DNA of 34,679 bases from Treponemataceae bacterium (GTDB lineage Bacteria > Spirochaetota > Spirochaetia > Treponematales > Treponemataceae): NCBI GenBank assembly GCA_024680915.1, contig JAILBN010000091.1:1-34679 (forward strand), written 5' to 3'. The notes under the pieces were generated by a model. The model was not told the origin of the DNA and ran no database searches. It saw only the letters and a list, made by a program, of their open reading frames with translations. Positions 25,222-32,795 of this stretch are shown here, in pieces (position 1 is the first letter of the stretch; each line of letters begins with the position of its first letter). A program made the position numbers and the translations under genes.

Positions 25222-25959
25222 TCACTCTCCTGACTGGGCCGTAAGCTCCAGGAAAATCTGTTCCAGAGATTTTCCTTCTCCACCGTATGCGGCCTTAAGC
25301 TCTTCCTGTGTTCCGCAGAAGACTATCTGGCCTTTTTTTATTATTCCTATCCTGTCGCATAATTTCTCGGCCACTTCCATCACGTGGGTGGAGAAGAAAA
25401 CCGTCTTTCCCTCTGATGCCCTCTTTCTCATAAGCTCCTTGAGCTTGAAGGCTGACTCTGGGTCGAGTCCTACCATGGGCTCGTCCAGAATCCAGTTGTC
25501 TGGGTCGGTCACAAGGCTTGCAGTAAGGAAGAGCTTCTGTTTCATTCCGTGGGAGAAGCTGGCTATGGGGGCGCTAAGGACATCTGAGATACCGAACATG
25601 TCAGCGTATTCCTTTATTCTTTGCTGTCGGATGTCAGTGGGTATACCGTATACATCGGCAATGAAGTTTATGTATTCGCTTGCCTTTAGCTTGGAGAAGG
25701 TTTCCGGGGTGTCAGGCACGAAGGAAATGGTCTTCTTGGCCTTTATGGGTTCTTCTTTGAGGGAGAAGCCGTCTACGGTTATGGAGCCTTCATCCGGGAA
25801 GAGAATGCCTGTAAGAAGCTTGATTGTGGTTGTCTTTCCTGCTCCGTTAGGACCCAGGAAGCCGAAGATTTCACCCTTGTTTATTGTCAGGGTAAGGTTT
25901 GAAACAGCTTTTGTATGAGCTTTTGCGTAGGTTTTAGATATATTCTGAAGAATGAACAT
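25222..25959 (-). CDS. ABC transporter ATP-binding protein
   Basis: This 245-aa protein carries Walker A GPNGAGKTT (35-43), a D-loop/Walker B WILDEPMVGLD, and a switch histidine in FSTHVMEVAEK. The signature is FSHGMKQKL, the 'S.GM.qrl' variant of LSGGQ typical of CcmA/NodI-type exporter ATPases. It works with the permease encoded 6 bp downstream. There is no Shine-Dalgarno sequence; a TACAAT box (25968-25973) ends 8 nt before the ATG, so a very short leader is likely. It diverges from the sugar-binding protein gene. Confidence 0.92.
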   Translation of the reverse strand: MFILQNISKTYAKAHTKAVSNLTLTINKGEIFGFLGPNGAGKTTTIKLLTGILFPDEGSITVDGFSLKEEPIKAKKTISFVPDTPETFSKLKASEYINFIADVYGIPTDIRQQRIKEYADMFGISDVLSAPIASFSHGMKQKLFLTASLVTDPDNWILDEPMVGLDPESAFKLKELMRKRASEGKTVFFSTHVMEVAEKLCDRIGIIKKGQIVFCGTQEELKAAYGGEGKSLEQIFLELTAQSGE

Positions 25960-25967
25960 GATTTTTT

Positions 25968-25995
25968 ATTGTACGTGAAAGTGGAATAAAAGCAA
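25968..25995 (-). promoter_or_regulatory. Promoter of the ABC exporter operon, near-leaderless
   Basis: On the minus strand TACAAT (25968-25973) lies 8 nt before the ATG at 25959. A weak -35, TTGCTT (25990-25995), is 16 bp further upstream. Confidence 0.45.
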
Positions 25996-26062
25996 TACAA
26001 ATAGAAGTTAGTTATAGCTAATACCGGGAAAAAATCTCTAAAAAAAAAGTTATAAAAATTTC

Positions 26063-26091
26063 TTGACAGGTTTACTAAATCGGTTTACTAT
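26063..26091 (+). promoter_or_regulatory. Promoter of the sugar ABC operon with operator-like repeats
   Basis: TTGACA (26063-26068), 17 bp and TACTAT (26086-26091) form a near-consensus promoter. GGTTTACTA occurs twice within it (26069-26077 and 26082-26090, 13 bp apart). The spacer also forms an imperfect dyad around CG 26081-26082, like LacI-family sites. A 13-bp palindrome AACGTGACACGTT (26096-26108) covers the predicted start. Confidence 0.7.
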
Positions 26092-26105
26092 AAAAAACGT
26101 GACAC

Positions 26106-26130
26106 GTTCCACAGGAAAAGGATGTGGAAC
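26106..26130 (+). promoter_or_regulatory. 5'-UTR hairpin before the binding-protein gene
   Basis: GTTCCACA (26106-26113) pairs exactly with TGTGGAAC (26123-26130) around nine bases. It lies between the predicted start and the Shine-Dalgarno AAAGGAG (about 26140-26146). It may stabilise the abundant binding-protein mRNA. Confidence 0.65.
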
Positions 26131-26155
26131 ATCATTTTCAAAGGAGACAAAAAAG

Positions 26156-27505
26156 ATGAAAAAGACAATCAGTGTTCTTTTGGTTCTTGTTCTTGCTTCT
26201 GCCATGATTTTTGCAGGCGGAAAGAAAGAGAAAACTACAGAGATTTACTTCCTTAACTTCAAACCGGAAGTAGCAGAGGTTTATGAGACAGAAGTTGTTC
26301 CTGCTTTCGAGAAAGCAAACCCCGGATACAAGCTTAAGGTCGTTACTGCTGCATCAGGTACTTACGAGCAGACATTTAACAGCGAGGTTGCAAAATCAGA
26401 GCCTCCTGTAATTTTCCAGGTTAACGGTCCTGTAGGTCTTGCAAACCAGAAGAATGTTGTTGCTGATCTTTCTGGAACAGACTTCTACAAGATGCTGGGC
26501 GACAAATCAATGGCTTTGAGCCTTAACGGTAAGCCAGCTGCTATTCCTTATGCTGTAGAAGGTTACGGAATCATCTATAACAACGCTATCATGAAGAAAT
26601 ATTTCGCCCTTGCTGACAAGAAGGTTGCCGTAAACTCAATGGATGAGATAAAGAACTTCGATACCCTCAAGGCTGTGGTTGAGGATATGCAGTCAAAGAA
26701 GGAAGCTCTTGGTATAAAGGGTGTTTTCGCTTCCACATCAATGGCAGCCGGAAACCAGTGGAGATGGCAGACACATGCAGTGAACGTTCCTCTCTATCAG
26801 GAATTCCTGGACATCAATCCTAATGAGTCAACAATTACCACAGGTCTTGCCCAGAAGACAATCGCCTTCAAATATGGAAAAGAATTCCAGAACCTTATGG
26901 ATCTTTATACCAACAACAGCCTGACAGCAAAGACTCTTCTCGGATCAAAAACTGTTGATGAGGCTATGGCAGAGTTCGCTCTTGGCCAGTGCGCTATGGT
27001 TCAGAACGGTAACTGGGGAGCTTCTCAGATTCTTGGTGTGGACGGTAACAAGGTTGCCAGCGACGACATCAAATTCCTCCCTATTTACACAGGTATTCCT
27101 GGCGAGGAGAAAATGGGTCTTTGTGTAGGAACAGAGAACTACCTTTGTATCAACAAGAATGCTTCTGCCGAGGCACAGAAGGGTGCTGACATATTCCTTT
27201 CATGGCTTTTCGGTTCAGCAGAAGGAAAGAAGATTGTCTCTACAAAGCTTAACTTCATCACTCCTTTCAACACCTTCGCCGAGAACGAGCTTCCTTCAGA
27301 TCCTCTCTCTCAGCAGGTTTCAATTTGGATGAACAAAGACGGAGTTTCCTCTGTAACATGGACCTTTGCCGCTATCCCATCTGAGGCATGGAAGGATGCT
27401 TTCGGTTCTGCACTTCTCTCATACTTCGAGGGAAAGACAGACTGGTCTGCAGTTGAGAAAACAGCTATAGACGAATGGGCCAAAGAGGTTTCCCTTAAAA
27501 AATAA
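26156..27505 (+). CDS. Carbohydrate ABC transporter substrate-binding protein
   Basis: This 449-aa protein is of the COG1653 (MalE/UgpB-like) type. It has an N-terminal signal peptide ending around IFAGGKKEK, then TTEIYFLNFKPEVAEVYETE and a lobed body with AIPYAVEGYGIIYNN, the conserved 'iPy...g.ly.Nk' hinge strand. There is no lipobox cysteine, so it would be secreted to the periplasm rather than lipidated, unless anchored in another way. The ATG at 26156 has a strong Shine-Dalgarno; the in-frame TTG at 26063 is the -35 box. Two permease genes follow, but no ATPase gene, so a shared MsmK-like ATPase is expected elsewhere. The sugar is unknown. Confidence 0.93.
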   Translation: MKKTISVLLVLVLASAMIFAGGKKEKTTEIYFLNFKPEVAEVYETEVVPAFEKANPGYKLKVVTAASGTYEQTFNSEVAKSEPPVIFQVNGPVGLANQKNVVADLSGTDFYKMLGDKSMALSLNGKPAAIPYAVEGYGIIYNNAIMKKYFALADKKVAVNSMDEIKNFDTLKAVVEDMQSKKEALGIKGVFASTSMAAGNQWRWQTHAVNVPLYQEFLDINPNESTITTGLAQKTIAFKYGKEFQNLMDLYTNNSLTAKTLLGSKTVDEAMAEFALGQCAMVQNGNWGASQILGVDGNKVASDDIKFLPIYTGIPGEEKMGLCVGTENYLCINKNASAEAQKGADIFLSWLFGSAEGKKIVSTKLNFITPFNTFAENELPSDPLSQQVSIWMNKDGVSSVTWTFAAIPSEAWKDAFGSALLSYFEGKTDWSAVEKTAIDEWAKEVSLKK

Positions 27506-27518
27506 GACTTGTAAAGTT

Positions 27519-27787
27519 GCAAAAGCTTTTGCGTGCTGTAGCATAGCTTGAGCATACTTGGAAAATGCGTAGTGCAAAATCAGTAAAAGCGAAGCCTTTG
27601 CGTTTACGCAACCAGCGAGCTTTTACGATTTGCACGAGAGCATTTTCCGATTTTGGCAAGCTTTTGTGCAATGCTTGACAAGCGTAGCGAGGAACTCGCA
27701 TTAGCACACAGGAAGCCTGCGGGCTAATGTCGCTGAGGGCTGAACGCAACCAGCGAGCTTTTACGATTTGCACGAGAGCAATTTTCC
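27519..27787. repeat. Composite hairpin/repeat element between binding-protein and permease genes
   Basis: The 344-bp gap (27506-27849) holds a perfect 14-bp palindrome (27519-27532) and a long imperfect hairpin with arms about 27560-27595 and 27611-27648, ending GGAAAATGC and GCATTTTCC. Its apex is TTGCGTTTACGCAA. A 37-bp exact direct repeat lies at 27606-27642 and 27744-27780, both within the element. Smaller hairpins (GCGAG/CTCGC, CATTAGC/GCTAATG) lie between. No gene is visible. It resembles dispersed intergenic repeats and sits where such hairpins often protect the upstream mRNA. Confidence 0.75.
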
Positions 27788-27849
27788 AGCCATGGCACAG
27801 TTATACATCTGCTGTGCCCGCTGACTGTTCGGATAACCGAGGATTGATT

Positions 27850-28695
27850 ATGGAAAAAACATTACGAAAATATTTCGCCTTGTTCGCTTTGCCGGGCTTG
27901 GTCTGTTTTATAATTGCCTTCCTTGTTCCCATGCTCATGGGCGTATATCTTTCATTCTGTGATTTTCGTAATCTGACAGATGTTACCTTCGTGGGTTTCG
28001 AGAATTACATAAAAGCCTTTACCATTGATAACAACTTCAGTCATGCCCTGCTTTTCACTGTGGAATTCACCATAGTCACGGTGCTTTCCATAAATGTCAC
28101 CGCCTTTGCCCTGGCCATAATGCTTACCCGGGGTATCAAGGGCACCAACGTTTTCAGGACGATTTTCTTTATGCCTAACCTTATCGGCGGTATCGTCCTG
28201 GGCTGGATATGGCAGGTAATCATAAACGGTGTCCTGCTGAAATATAACGTGACCATCGTTTCCGATGCGAAATACGGTTTCTGGGGACTTGTGGTCCTTA
28301 TGAACTGGCAGAACGTGGGTTACATGATGGTCATCTACATAGCGGCCATACAGAATATATCCTCCGACATGCTGGAGGCAGCCGCCATTGACGGGGCGGG
28401 ATACTGGCGGACTCTTTTCAAGATTATAATCCCCTCAGTCATGCCCTCCATTACAATATGTCTTTTTATGACACTTACGAATGGCTTTAAGCTCTTCGAT
28501 CAGAACTTGTCACTTACTGCCGGCGAACCGGGAAATCAGTCCGAGATGCTGGCCCTGAACATATATAACACCTTCTACCGACGTGTAGGCTATGAAGGAG
28601 TGGGACAGGCGAAGGCCGTGATCTTTACCATAATGGTAGCGGCCATTGCCTTGATTCAGCTCAAGATTACAAGAAGAAGGGAGATAGAACAATGA
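27850..28695 (+). CDS. Sugar ABC transporter permease, MalF/UgpA-like
   Basis: This 281-aa protein has about six membrane segments and the EAA loop EAAAIDGAGYWRTLFKIIIP, which docks the ATPase. The start at ATG 27850 is chosen because GAGGA lies 6 nt upstream; the frame stays open further left into the repeat element but without Shine-Dalgarno support. It pairs with the next gene, overlapping it by 4 bp. It lacks the large extra N-terminal segments of Escherichia coli MalF, as is usual for this sugar permease group. It forms half of the membrane channel for the upstream binding protein. Confidence 0.92.
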   Translation: MEKTLRKYFALFALPGLVCFIIAFLVPMLMGVYLSFCDFRNLTDVTFVGFENYIKAFTIDNNFSHALLFTVEFTIVTVLSINVTAFALAIMLTRGIKGTNVFRTIFFMPNLIGGIVLGWIWQVIINGVLLKYNVTIVSDAKYGFWGLVVLMNWQNVGYMMVIYIAAIQNISSDMLEAAAIDGAGYWRTLFKIIIPSVMPSITICLFMTLTNGFKLFDQNLSLTAGEPGNQSEMLALNIYNTFYRRVGYEGVGQAKAVIFTIMVAAIALIQLKITRRREIEQ

Positions 28696-29552
28696 GAAAC
28701 GATATTAAAGGAAATACTTCCAAAAAGATGATTTTTGTCCTTCTTCTTCTGGGGGCTTTGTATGTGCTTTTCCCCATCGTCATAGTCCTTATGAACTCCT
28801 TCAAGGGAAAGCTTTTCATCTCCACGGCGCCCTTTTCCCTGCCTTCCCTGGGTGGTGAGAACAGCGACAAGACCTTCGCCGGCTTGTCCAACTACATAAA
28901 CGGTATTAAGAAAATCAAGTTTTTCCAGGCTTTCGGTTACTCCCTCTGGATAACCATAGGCTCAGTGGCGGGAATCCTTATCTGCTCCAGTATGCTGGCC
29001 TGGTTCATAACCCGGGTCAAGAACAAGTTCAACAGCATAGTCTATTACATGCTGGTTTTCTCCATGATTGTGCCCTTCCAGATGGTCATGTACACCATGA
29101 GTAAAATGGCCAACGTGCTGGGCCTTGATAATCCCGTGGGAATCATAGTGATTTATATCGGCTTCGGCTGCGGTATGGCCACCTTCATGTTCGCGGGCTT
29201 TATAAAGTCCATTCCTCTGGCCATGGAGGAGGCTGCCATGATTGACGGAGCTAATCCTCCCCAGATATTCCTCCATGTGGTAATCCCCATGCTCAAGAGT
29301 CAGGCCATAACCATAGGAATCCTTGAGATAATGTGGGTTTGGAACGACTATCTGCTGCCTTACCTGACCATTGGAACTGATTATAAGACTATCCCTATAG
29401 CCATTCAGTATCTGCGGGGAGGTTACGGGGCTGTGGATATGGGAGCCATGATGGCAATGCTTATGCTGGCCATGCTGCCGGTCATTATCTTCTACCTGGC
29501 CTGCCAGAAGCACATCATAAAGGGAGTTCTTGCGGGAGCCGTAAAGGGCTGA
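28692..29552 (+). CDS. Sugar ABC transporter permease, MalG/UgpE-like
   Basis: This 286-aa protein has six membrane segments and the EAA loop EEAAMIDGANPPQIFLHVVI at about residues 178-197. Its start overlaps the stop of the preceding permease gene (ATGA, 28692-28695). It ends 15 bp from the end of the convergent HipA-like gene, with no strong terminator between them. The two permeases should form a heterodimeric importer served by an ATPase encoded elsewhere. Confidence 0.92.
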   Translation: MRNDIKGNTSKKMIFVLLLLGALYVLFPIVIVLMNSFKGKLFISTAPFSLPSLGGENSDKTFAGLSNYINGIKKIKFFQAFGYSLWITIGSVAGILICSSMLAWFITRVKNKFNSIVYYMLVFSMIVPFQMVMYTMSKMANVLGLDNPVGIIVIYIGFGCGMATFMFAGFIKSIPLAMEEAAMIDGANPPQIFLHVVIPMLKSQAITIGILEIMWVWNDYLLPYLTIGTDYKTIPIAIQYLRGGYGAVDMGAMMAMLMLAMLPVIIFYLACQKHIIKGVLAGAVKG

Positions 29553-29567
29553 TTTTTAGGGGGGCTT

Positions 29568-30965
29568 TCATTTCAATTCCCACCACCCGGTCTTATTAGA
29601 ACCAATCCTCTTGAGTTTCCCCTCTTTTTCAAGAAGTCTGTAGGCTCTGGTGATGGTAGCTCTGGAAAGTCCTGTCAAATTTGAAACTTCTTCTTTAGTT
29701 TGTTTTGGATTCTTCTTAAGGGCCTCATAAACAAGCTCTGCATTGGAGAGTTTTCCTTTTTGACTGGTTGTTGAGCCGCTTACGGTCTGGAGAATTATTT
29801 TTGTCTCCTGGATTCTTTCTCTCAGTTTTTTTACCAAGGCTGATTTTTTCCCCTCCGTAAGTCTTTTAAGGGGCTTTAGAAAATCAGCATACCAGTCTTC
29901 AATTCCTACCAGCTTATCTAAATTGATATAGGGAGCGATTTTATAAAGAGGCAGCTTATTTATTTGTAGAGTCTGAGTTTGGTAAAATGGTTTAGCCGCA
30001 ATCTGGCTAGAAGAGAGCATCTCCATTTCAAAATCAAGCTGATTAAGGAACATGGATTTGCCACTGTCATAAACAGGGGCTAGGCCTTTCCACTGGAGTG
30101 TGTTTGAATCCCGGAGAAAGCTGATGTTGTAAGAATGGCGGTCTATGTTTGCAATGATGTAATCAAGCAGGAGAATTTTGAGCAGATTTTCTTCAGCATT
30201 GGGAATGTTCATATCCTGGCAACGCTTTATAAGCTGATTGTAGTCATAGAACTTACCGTCAATCAGATGAAGGTCTTCATAAAGGGCATCCATAGGAACC
30301 ATTTCTGTTGACTGATCCACCATGTCCGGGCAGTAGCAAAAATATTTATCATCACGGATTGTGAGGTAGTATGGCACATAAGGAATATCCAACCGCCTGC
30401 AGATTTCTGATGCAAGAACTTCGTTTAAGGGCTCCTGCTGTTCAGTCCCTGTTCCTGCTTTTTCCAGATAATTGATTCCATCCTTTTTGAACCACCTTTT
30501 TGATAATTCGCCATTTGTTGAGTTGTCTGGTGAATAAGAACTGGAGTTTTTGTTCAAGCTTTTCGAATTACTTATAAGACGAAGCCCGATAGCAGAATCA
30601 TAATCATTTGTAAAGAAATTGATGTTTTCCCAGAAAAGCTTATCTTTTAATTCAAAAGGACAAATCCAGTACTGATCTGAAAGACTTAAGAAAAAACTTT
30701 TTTTAGCCAGTTCATAGTTTGAGGCAATCCCCATTTCTTCCAGCGCATCCTTAAAATATGGACGAGTAGAAGGGATAAGCCGATTGTTAAGAAATCTATC
30801 CATTTTTTCGTTAAGGGCATATAGATTTTCATCTGAAGCTTTTCCTTTTATGAAAAGAGCTACAGGCAGATGTTCCTTGTTGTAAACCTGCAGAACTTCT
30901 ATATAGCCCTTGTCTTCCTGATATTTGAGGATAGGTATATTCTTTTTGTAGAGTATGTATTCCAT
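29568..30965 (-). CDS. HipA-like kinase domain fused to a C-terminal winged helix
   Basis: This 465-aa protein is unusual. Residues about 150-310 look like the HipA kinase core: ELSKRWFKKDGINYLEKAG (153-171, a lysine-bearing strand), NIDRHSYN (273-280, the 'NxDRHxxN' catalytic loop) and VYDSGKSM (298-305, the D.G metal-binding motif). The N-terminal 150 residues have no clear match. A Ser/Thr-rich linker is followed at about 405-465 by a winged helix (KQTKEEVSNLTGLSRATITR, then AYRLLEKEGKLKRIG). In classical systems a separate HipB protein supplies DNA binding; none is encoded next to this gene. It is preceded by three direct repeats. Functional kinase activity and a toxin role are inferred, not shown. 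Confidence 0.7.
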   Translation of the reverse strand: MEYILYKKNIPILKYQEDKGYIEVLQVYNKEHLPVALFIKGKASDENLYALNEKMDRFLNNRLIPSTRPYFKDALEEMGIASNYELAKKSFFLSLSDQYWICPFELKDKLFWENINFFTNDYDSAIGLRLISNSKSLNKNSSSYSPDNSTNGELSKRWFKKDGINYLEKAGTGTEQQEPLNEVLASEICRRLDIPYVPYYLTIRDDKYFCYCPDMVDQSTEMVPMDALYEDLHLIDGKFYDYNQLIKRCQDMNIPNAEENLLKILLLDYIIANIDRHSYNISFLRDSNTLQWKGLAPVYDSGKSMFLNQLDFEMEMLSSSQIAAKPFYQTQTLQINKLPLYKIAPYINLDKLVGIEDWYADFLKPLKRLTEGKKSALVKKLRERIQETKIILQTVSGSTTSQKGKLSNAELVYEALKKNPKQTKEEVSNLTGLSRATITRAYRLLEKEGKLKRIGSNKTGWWELK

Positions 30966-30980
30966 TCTCGGCCCTCATTT

Positions 30981-31044
30981 ATCGGCTCATGTATATATAA
31001 TTAATATAATATATCGGCTCAAAAGTCTAGTTTTATCGGCTCAT
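30981..31044. repeat. Three direct repeats of a 10-bp site around the HipA-like gene promoter
   Basis: ATCGGCTCAT (30981-30990), ATCGGCTCAA (31013-31022) and ATCGGCTCAT (31035-31044) read in one direction, 32 and 22 bp apart, about three and two helical turns. A fourth degenerate copy overlaps the Shine-Dalgarno near 30968-30977. They surround the promoter. The leftmost lies at the expected transcription start, the middle one covers the -35 box, and the third overlaps the stop codon of the MGMT gene. They look like binding sites for one regulator. Confidence 0.85.
30994..31022 (-). promoter_or_regulatory. Promoter of the HipA-like gene
   Basis: On the minus strand TTGAGC (31017-31022), 17 bp and TATATA (30994-30999). 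The spacer and -10 form one long AT stretch. GAGGG (30972-30976 on the plus strand as CCCTC) is the Shine-Dalgarno sequence for the ATG at 30965. Confidence 0.6.
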
Positions 31045-31631
31045 ATTCCGAAAAAAAGGGATTTAAAGGCTCGAAAAACTTTCAGCCTTGCACTTATCTC
31101 CTGGAAATCGTCGTCGCTGATTCCGAAGCTTTCCATATCCACATGGTCCTTGATAAAGACCACACCCTCAGCTTCAAGCTTGTCTCTTTGGGCATTCTCT
31201 CCTCCGAAGGCAAAGCTGCCGGAGCATTTTCCCCTTGCGTTCACCACCCGGTGACAGGGCGTTATATCGTTGCTGGGATTTTTATGGAGGACGTTGCCCA
31301 CGTATCGGCGGAGATTTTTGTTCCCCATGAGAGCCGCAATCTGTGAGTAGCTGGCCACCTTGCCCCGGGGAATGAGCCTGACAGCAGCATAAATCCTTTC
31401 AGGAAGGGATGGGCTTGTCGTGACTGCCTGAGTGAGTTTGAGGCTTTCGTCGCTTGCGGGCTGATTTTCTTCTGGGCTCGCCTGAGTCGCTTCTGGGGAG
31501 GTGGCTACTTTGAGGCTTTCGGCGCTTGCGGACTGCCTTTCTTCTGGGCTCGTCTGAGTCGCCTCTGGTGTGGTGGCTACTTTGAGGCTTTCGTCGCTTT
31601 CGGACTGATTTTCTTCCGTCAGATTTTTCAT
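31041..31631 (-). CDS. MGMT/Ogt-type alkyltransferase domain protein with repetitive N-terminus
   Basis: This 196-aa protein ends with the C-terminal active-site domain of O6-alkylguanine-DNA alkyltransferases: PERIYAAVRLIPRGKVASYS (77-96), then PCHRVV (125-130) with the acceptor cysteine C126. The methyltransferase-like ATL proteins have Trp at that position, so the cysteine suggests real alkyl transfer. The usual N-terminal domain is replaced by three 24-residue repeats rich in Glu, Ser and Ala (about residues 6-77). Its start overlaps the stop of the fructosamine-kinase-like gene by 4 bp, so the two are co-translated. Repair of alkylated guanine in DNA is the likely role. Confidence 0.88.
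   Translation of the reverse strand: MKNLTEENQSESDESLKVATTPEATQTSPEERQSASAESLKVATSPEATQASPEENQPASDESLKLTQAVTTSPSLPERIYAAVRLIPRGKVASYSQIAALMGNKNLRRYVGNVLHKNPSNDITPCHRVVNARGKCSGSFAFGGENAQRDKLEAEGVVFIKDHVDMESFGISDDDFQEISARLKVFRAFKSLFFGI
31435..31616. repeat. 72-bp in-frame tandem repeat in the MGMT gene
   Basis: Three copies of a 72-bp unit, the last partial, encode ENQSxSxESLKVAT-type segments. They start at 31616, 31544 and 31472 on the minus strand. The period is a multiple of three, so copy changes would keep the frame. Confidence 0.85.
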
Positions 31632-32680
31632 CCTCCCACGTACTCGCTTACGACGCTGCGTACCGCCCCCAGATAGCCTGCGCCGAACAGATTCAGATGA
31701 TTCAAAAGCTGATAGAGGTTATATAGGTCCCGCCGTGACTCGTAGCCCGGCTGCAGGGGATTTACTTCCTTGTAGGCCTGGTAGAACTTGGGAGGGAAGC
31801 CGCCGAAGAGCTCCGTCATGGCCAGATCTGCCTCTGCGTGGCCGATGTAAGTGGCAGGGTCTATGAGCATGGCCTTGCCCTCGGGACCGCACATCACATT
31901 GCCGCTCCAAAGGTCCCCGTGGAGGAGGCTGGGCTTATCAGGCTCAAGGAGAAAATCCTCCAGATGGTCCAGCAGCTTAGTGTTGAGGGCACGGTCAGCC
32001 TCGGAGAAGTAAGAGTCGGTTGCCTTGAACTGGGGAGCCAGGCGGTTCTCCCGGAAAAAATCCAGCCAGCTGGCTTTGGGGCTGTTGCACTGAGGGGTCG
32101 CCCCTATGAAGTTATCCTGAAAAAAGCCGAAGGCCAAGGTGCCTGGGGAGGAGTTTGCCGGGTTTGCGGGGGCTGCACCGGGAATCGCGCCAGTTTCGTG
32201 TGCGGAAGCGGCAGATACTGAAGCTGCTGCGGTCTTTGCTGAGCCCTTTGCGGGGCTTGCGGGGGCCCCTGACTCCATGATGAATTTCGTGTCCGCCCTG
32301 TGGAGGGCCGCCAGTTCACTCGCGAAAAGCTCCCAATAATCCGCCCTTTGTTTGCCGCTCTTGATGAACTTGAGCAGGAGGAAGCTGTAGCCCACGTATT
32401 CGCCGTCATCAGTGCCGGTGCATAAGACCTGGGGAGTCCCGATGGCCCCGGTCTCTGCCAGTGCGGCTAAGCCAGCAGCCTCGGCAGTGAAGAAGGATAC
32501 CTTGTCCTTTTCGTTGGCCTTCATAAAAACACAGTCGCCCGTATTCAGCGTGACGGCGTAGGCCTTGTTGATGTCACCACCGGAGACCCTGTCTGTATGG
32601 GCGATGGCGACGGAAGTCCCGAAAAGGGAGACAAGGGCGCTTGCAAGAGATGGATAATTTGGCGGAAGAGAAGTTTTCAT
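31628..32680 (-). CDS. Fructosamine kinase family protein with Ala-rich insertion
   Basis: This 350-aa protein matches the fructosamine-3-kinase/aminoglycoside phosphotransferase fold: GGDINKAY (34-41), FMKAN (52-56, ATP lysine), HGDLWSGN (254-261, catalytic loop) and IDPATYIGHAEADLAM (273-288). Bacterial members phosphorylate ketosamines so that glycated proteins or amines can be repaired. Residues about 138-181 are an Ala/Pro/Ser-rich low-complexity insertion absent from usual family members. The ATG at 32680 fits the family N-terminus; an upstream in-frame ATG at 32758 would add 26 untypical residues. It is followed with 4-bp overlap by the MGMT gene, suggesting a small damage-repair operon. 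Confidence 0.85.
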   Translation of the reverse strand: MKTSLPPNYPSLASALVSLFGTSVAIAHTDRVSGGDINKAYAVTLNTGDCVFMKANEKDKVSFFTAEAAGLAALAETGAIGTPQVLCTGTDDGEYVGYSFLLLKFIKSGKQRADYWELFASELAALHRADTKFIMESGAPASPAKGSAKTAAASVSAASAHETGAIPGAAPANPANSSPGTLAFGFFQDNFIGATPQCNSPKASWLDFFRENRLAPQFKATDSYFSEADRALNTKLLDHLEDFLLEPDKPSLLHGDLWSGNVMCGPEGKAMLIDPATYIGHAEADLAMTELFGGFPPKFYQAYKEVNPLQPGYESRRDLYNLYQLLNHLNLFGAGYLGAVRSVVSEYVGG

Positions 32681-32736
32681 AGCTCCATGGTAGCAAGATT
32701 CTGTGGGATGGTCGAGATGTCCTCCTCCCTTAAGAA

Positions 32737-32766
32737 TTCGCAGTTTTCTTCTCCCCATGCTATAAT
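32737..32766 (+). promoter_or_regulatory. Extended -10 promoter of the ArsC/Spx-like gene
   Basis: TGC followed by TATAAT (32758-32766) is an extended -10 element, with a weak TTCGCA (32737-32742) 18 bp upstream. The leader is about 25 nt and contains the Shine-Dalgarno AAAGGAG (32783-32789). Confidence 0.6.
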
Positions 32767-32795
32767 GACTGATCCAGATTCAAAAGGAGAAAAAA

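Noticed and set aside
26007-26022. GTTAG/GCTAA dyad resembling the palindrome at 8559-8578
   Set aside because: Only about 4-5 bp match per arm in AT-rich DNA; too weak to claim a shared regulator.
26063-26155. In-frame TTG start for the sugar-binding protein, adding 31 residues
   Set aside because: It coincides with the -35 box. The ATG at 26156 has a strong Shine-Dalgarno and gives a standard signal peptide.
27727-27849. Longer N-terminus for the first sugar permease
   Set aside because: The extra residues are encoded by the repeat element, and GAGGA supports the ATG at 27850.
30981-31044. The three 10-bp repeats as a CRISPR remnant
   Set aside because: The units are too short, spacings are unequal and AT-rich, and they surround a promoter.
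32681-32758. Upstream ATG for the fructosamine-kinase-like gene
   Set aside because: The added residues do not fit the family N-terminus and no Shine-Dalgarno sequence precedes that ATG, although AAGGGAGGAGG lies inside the segment.
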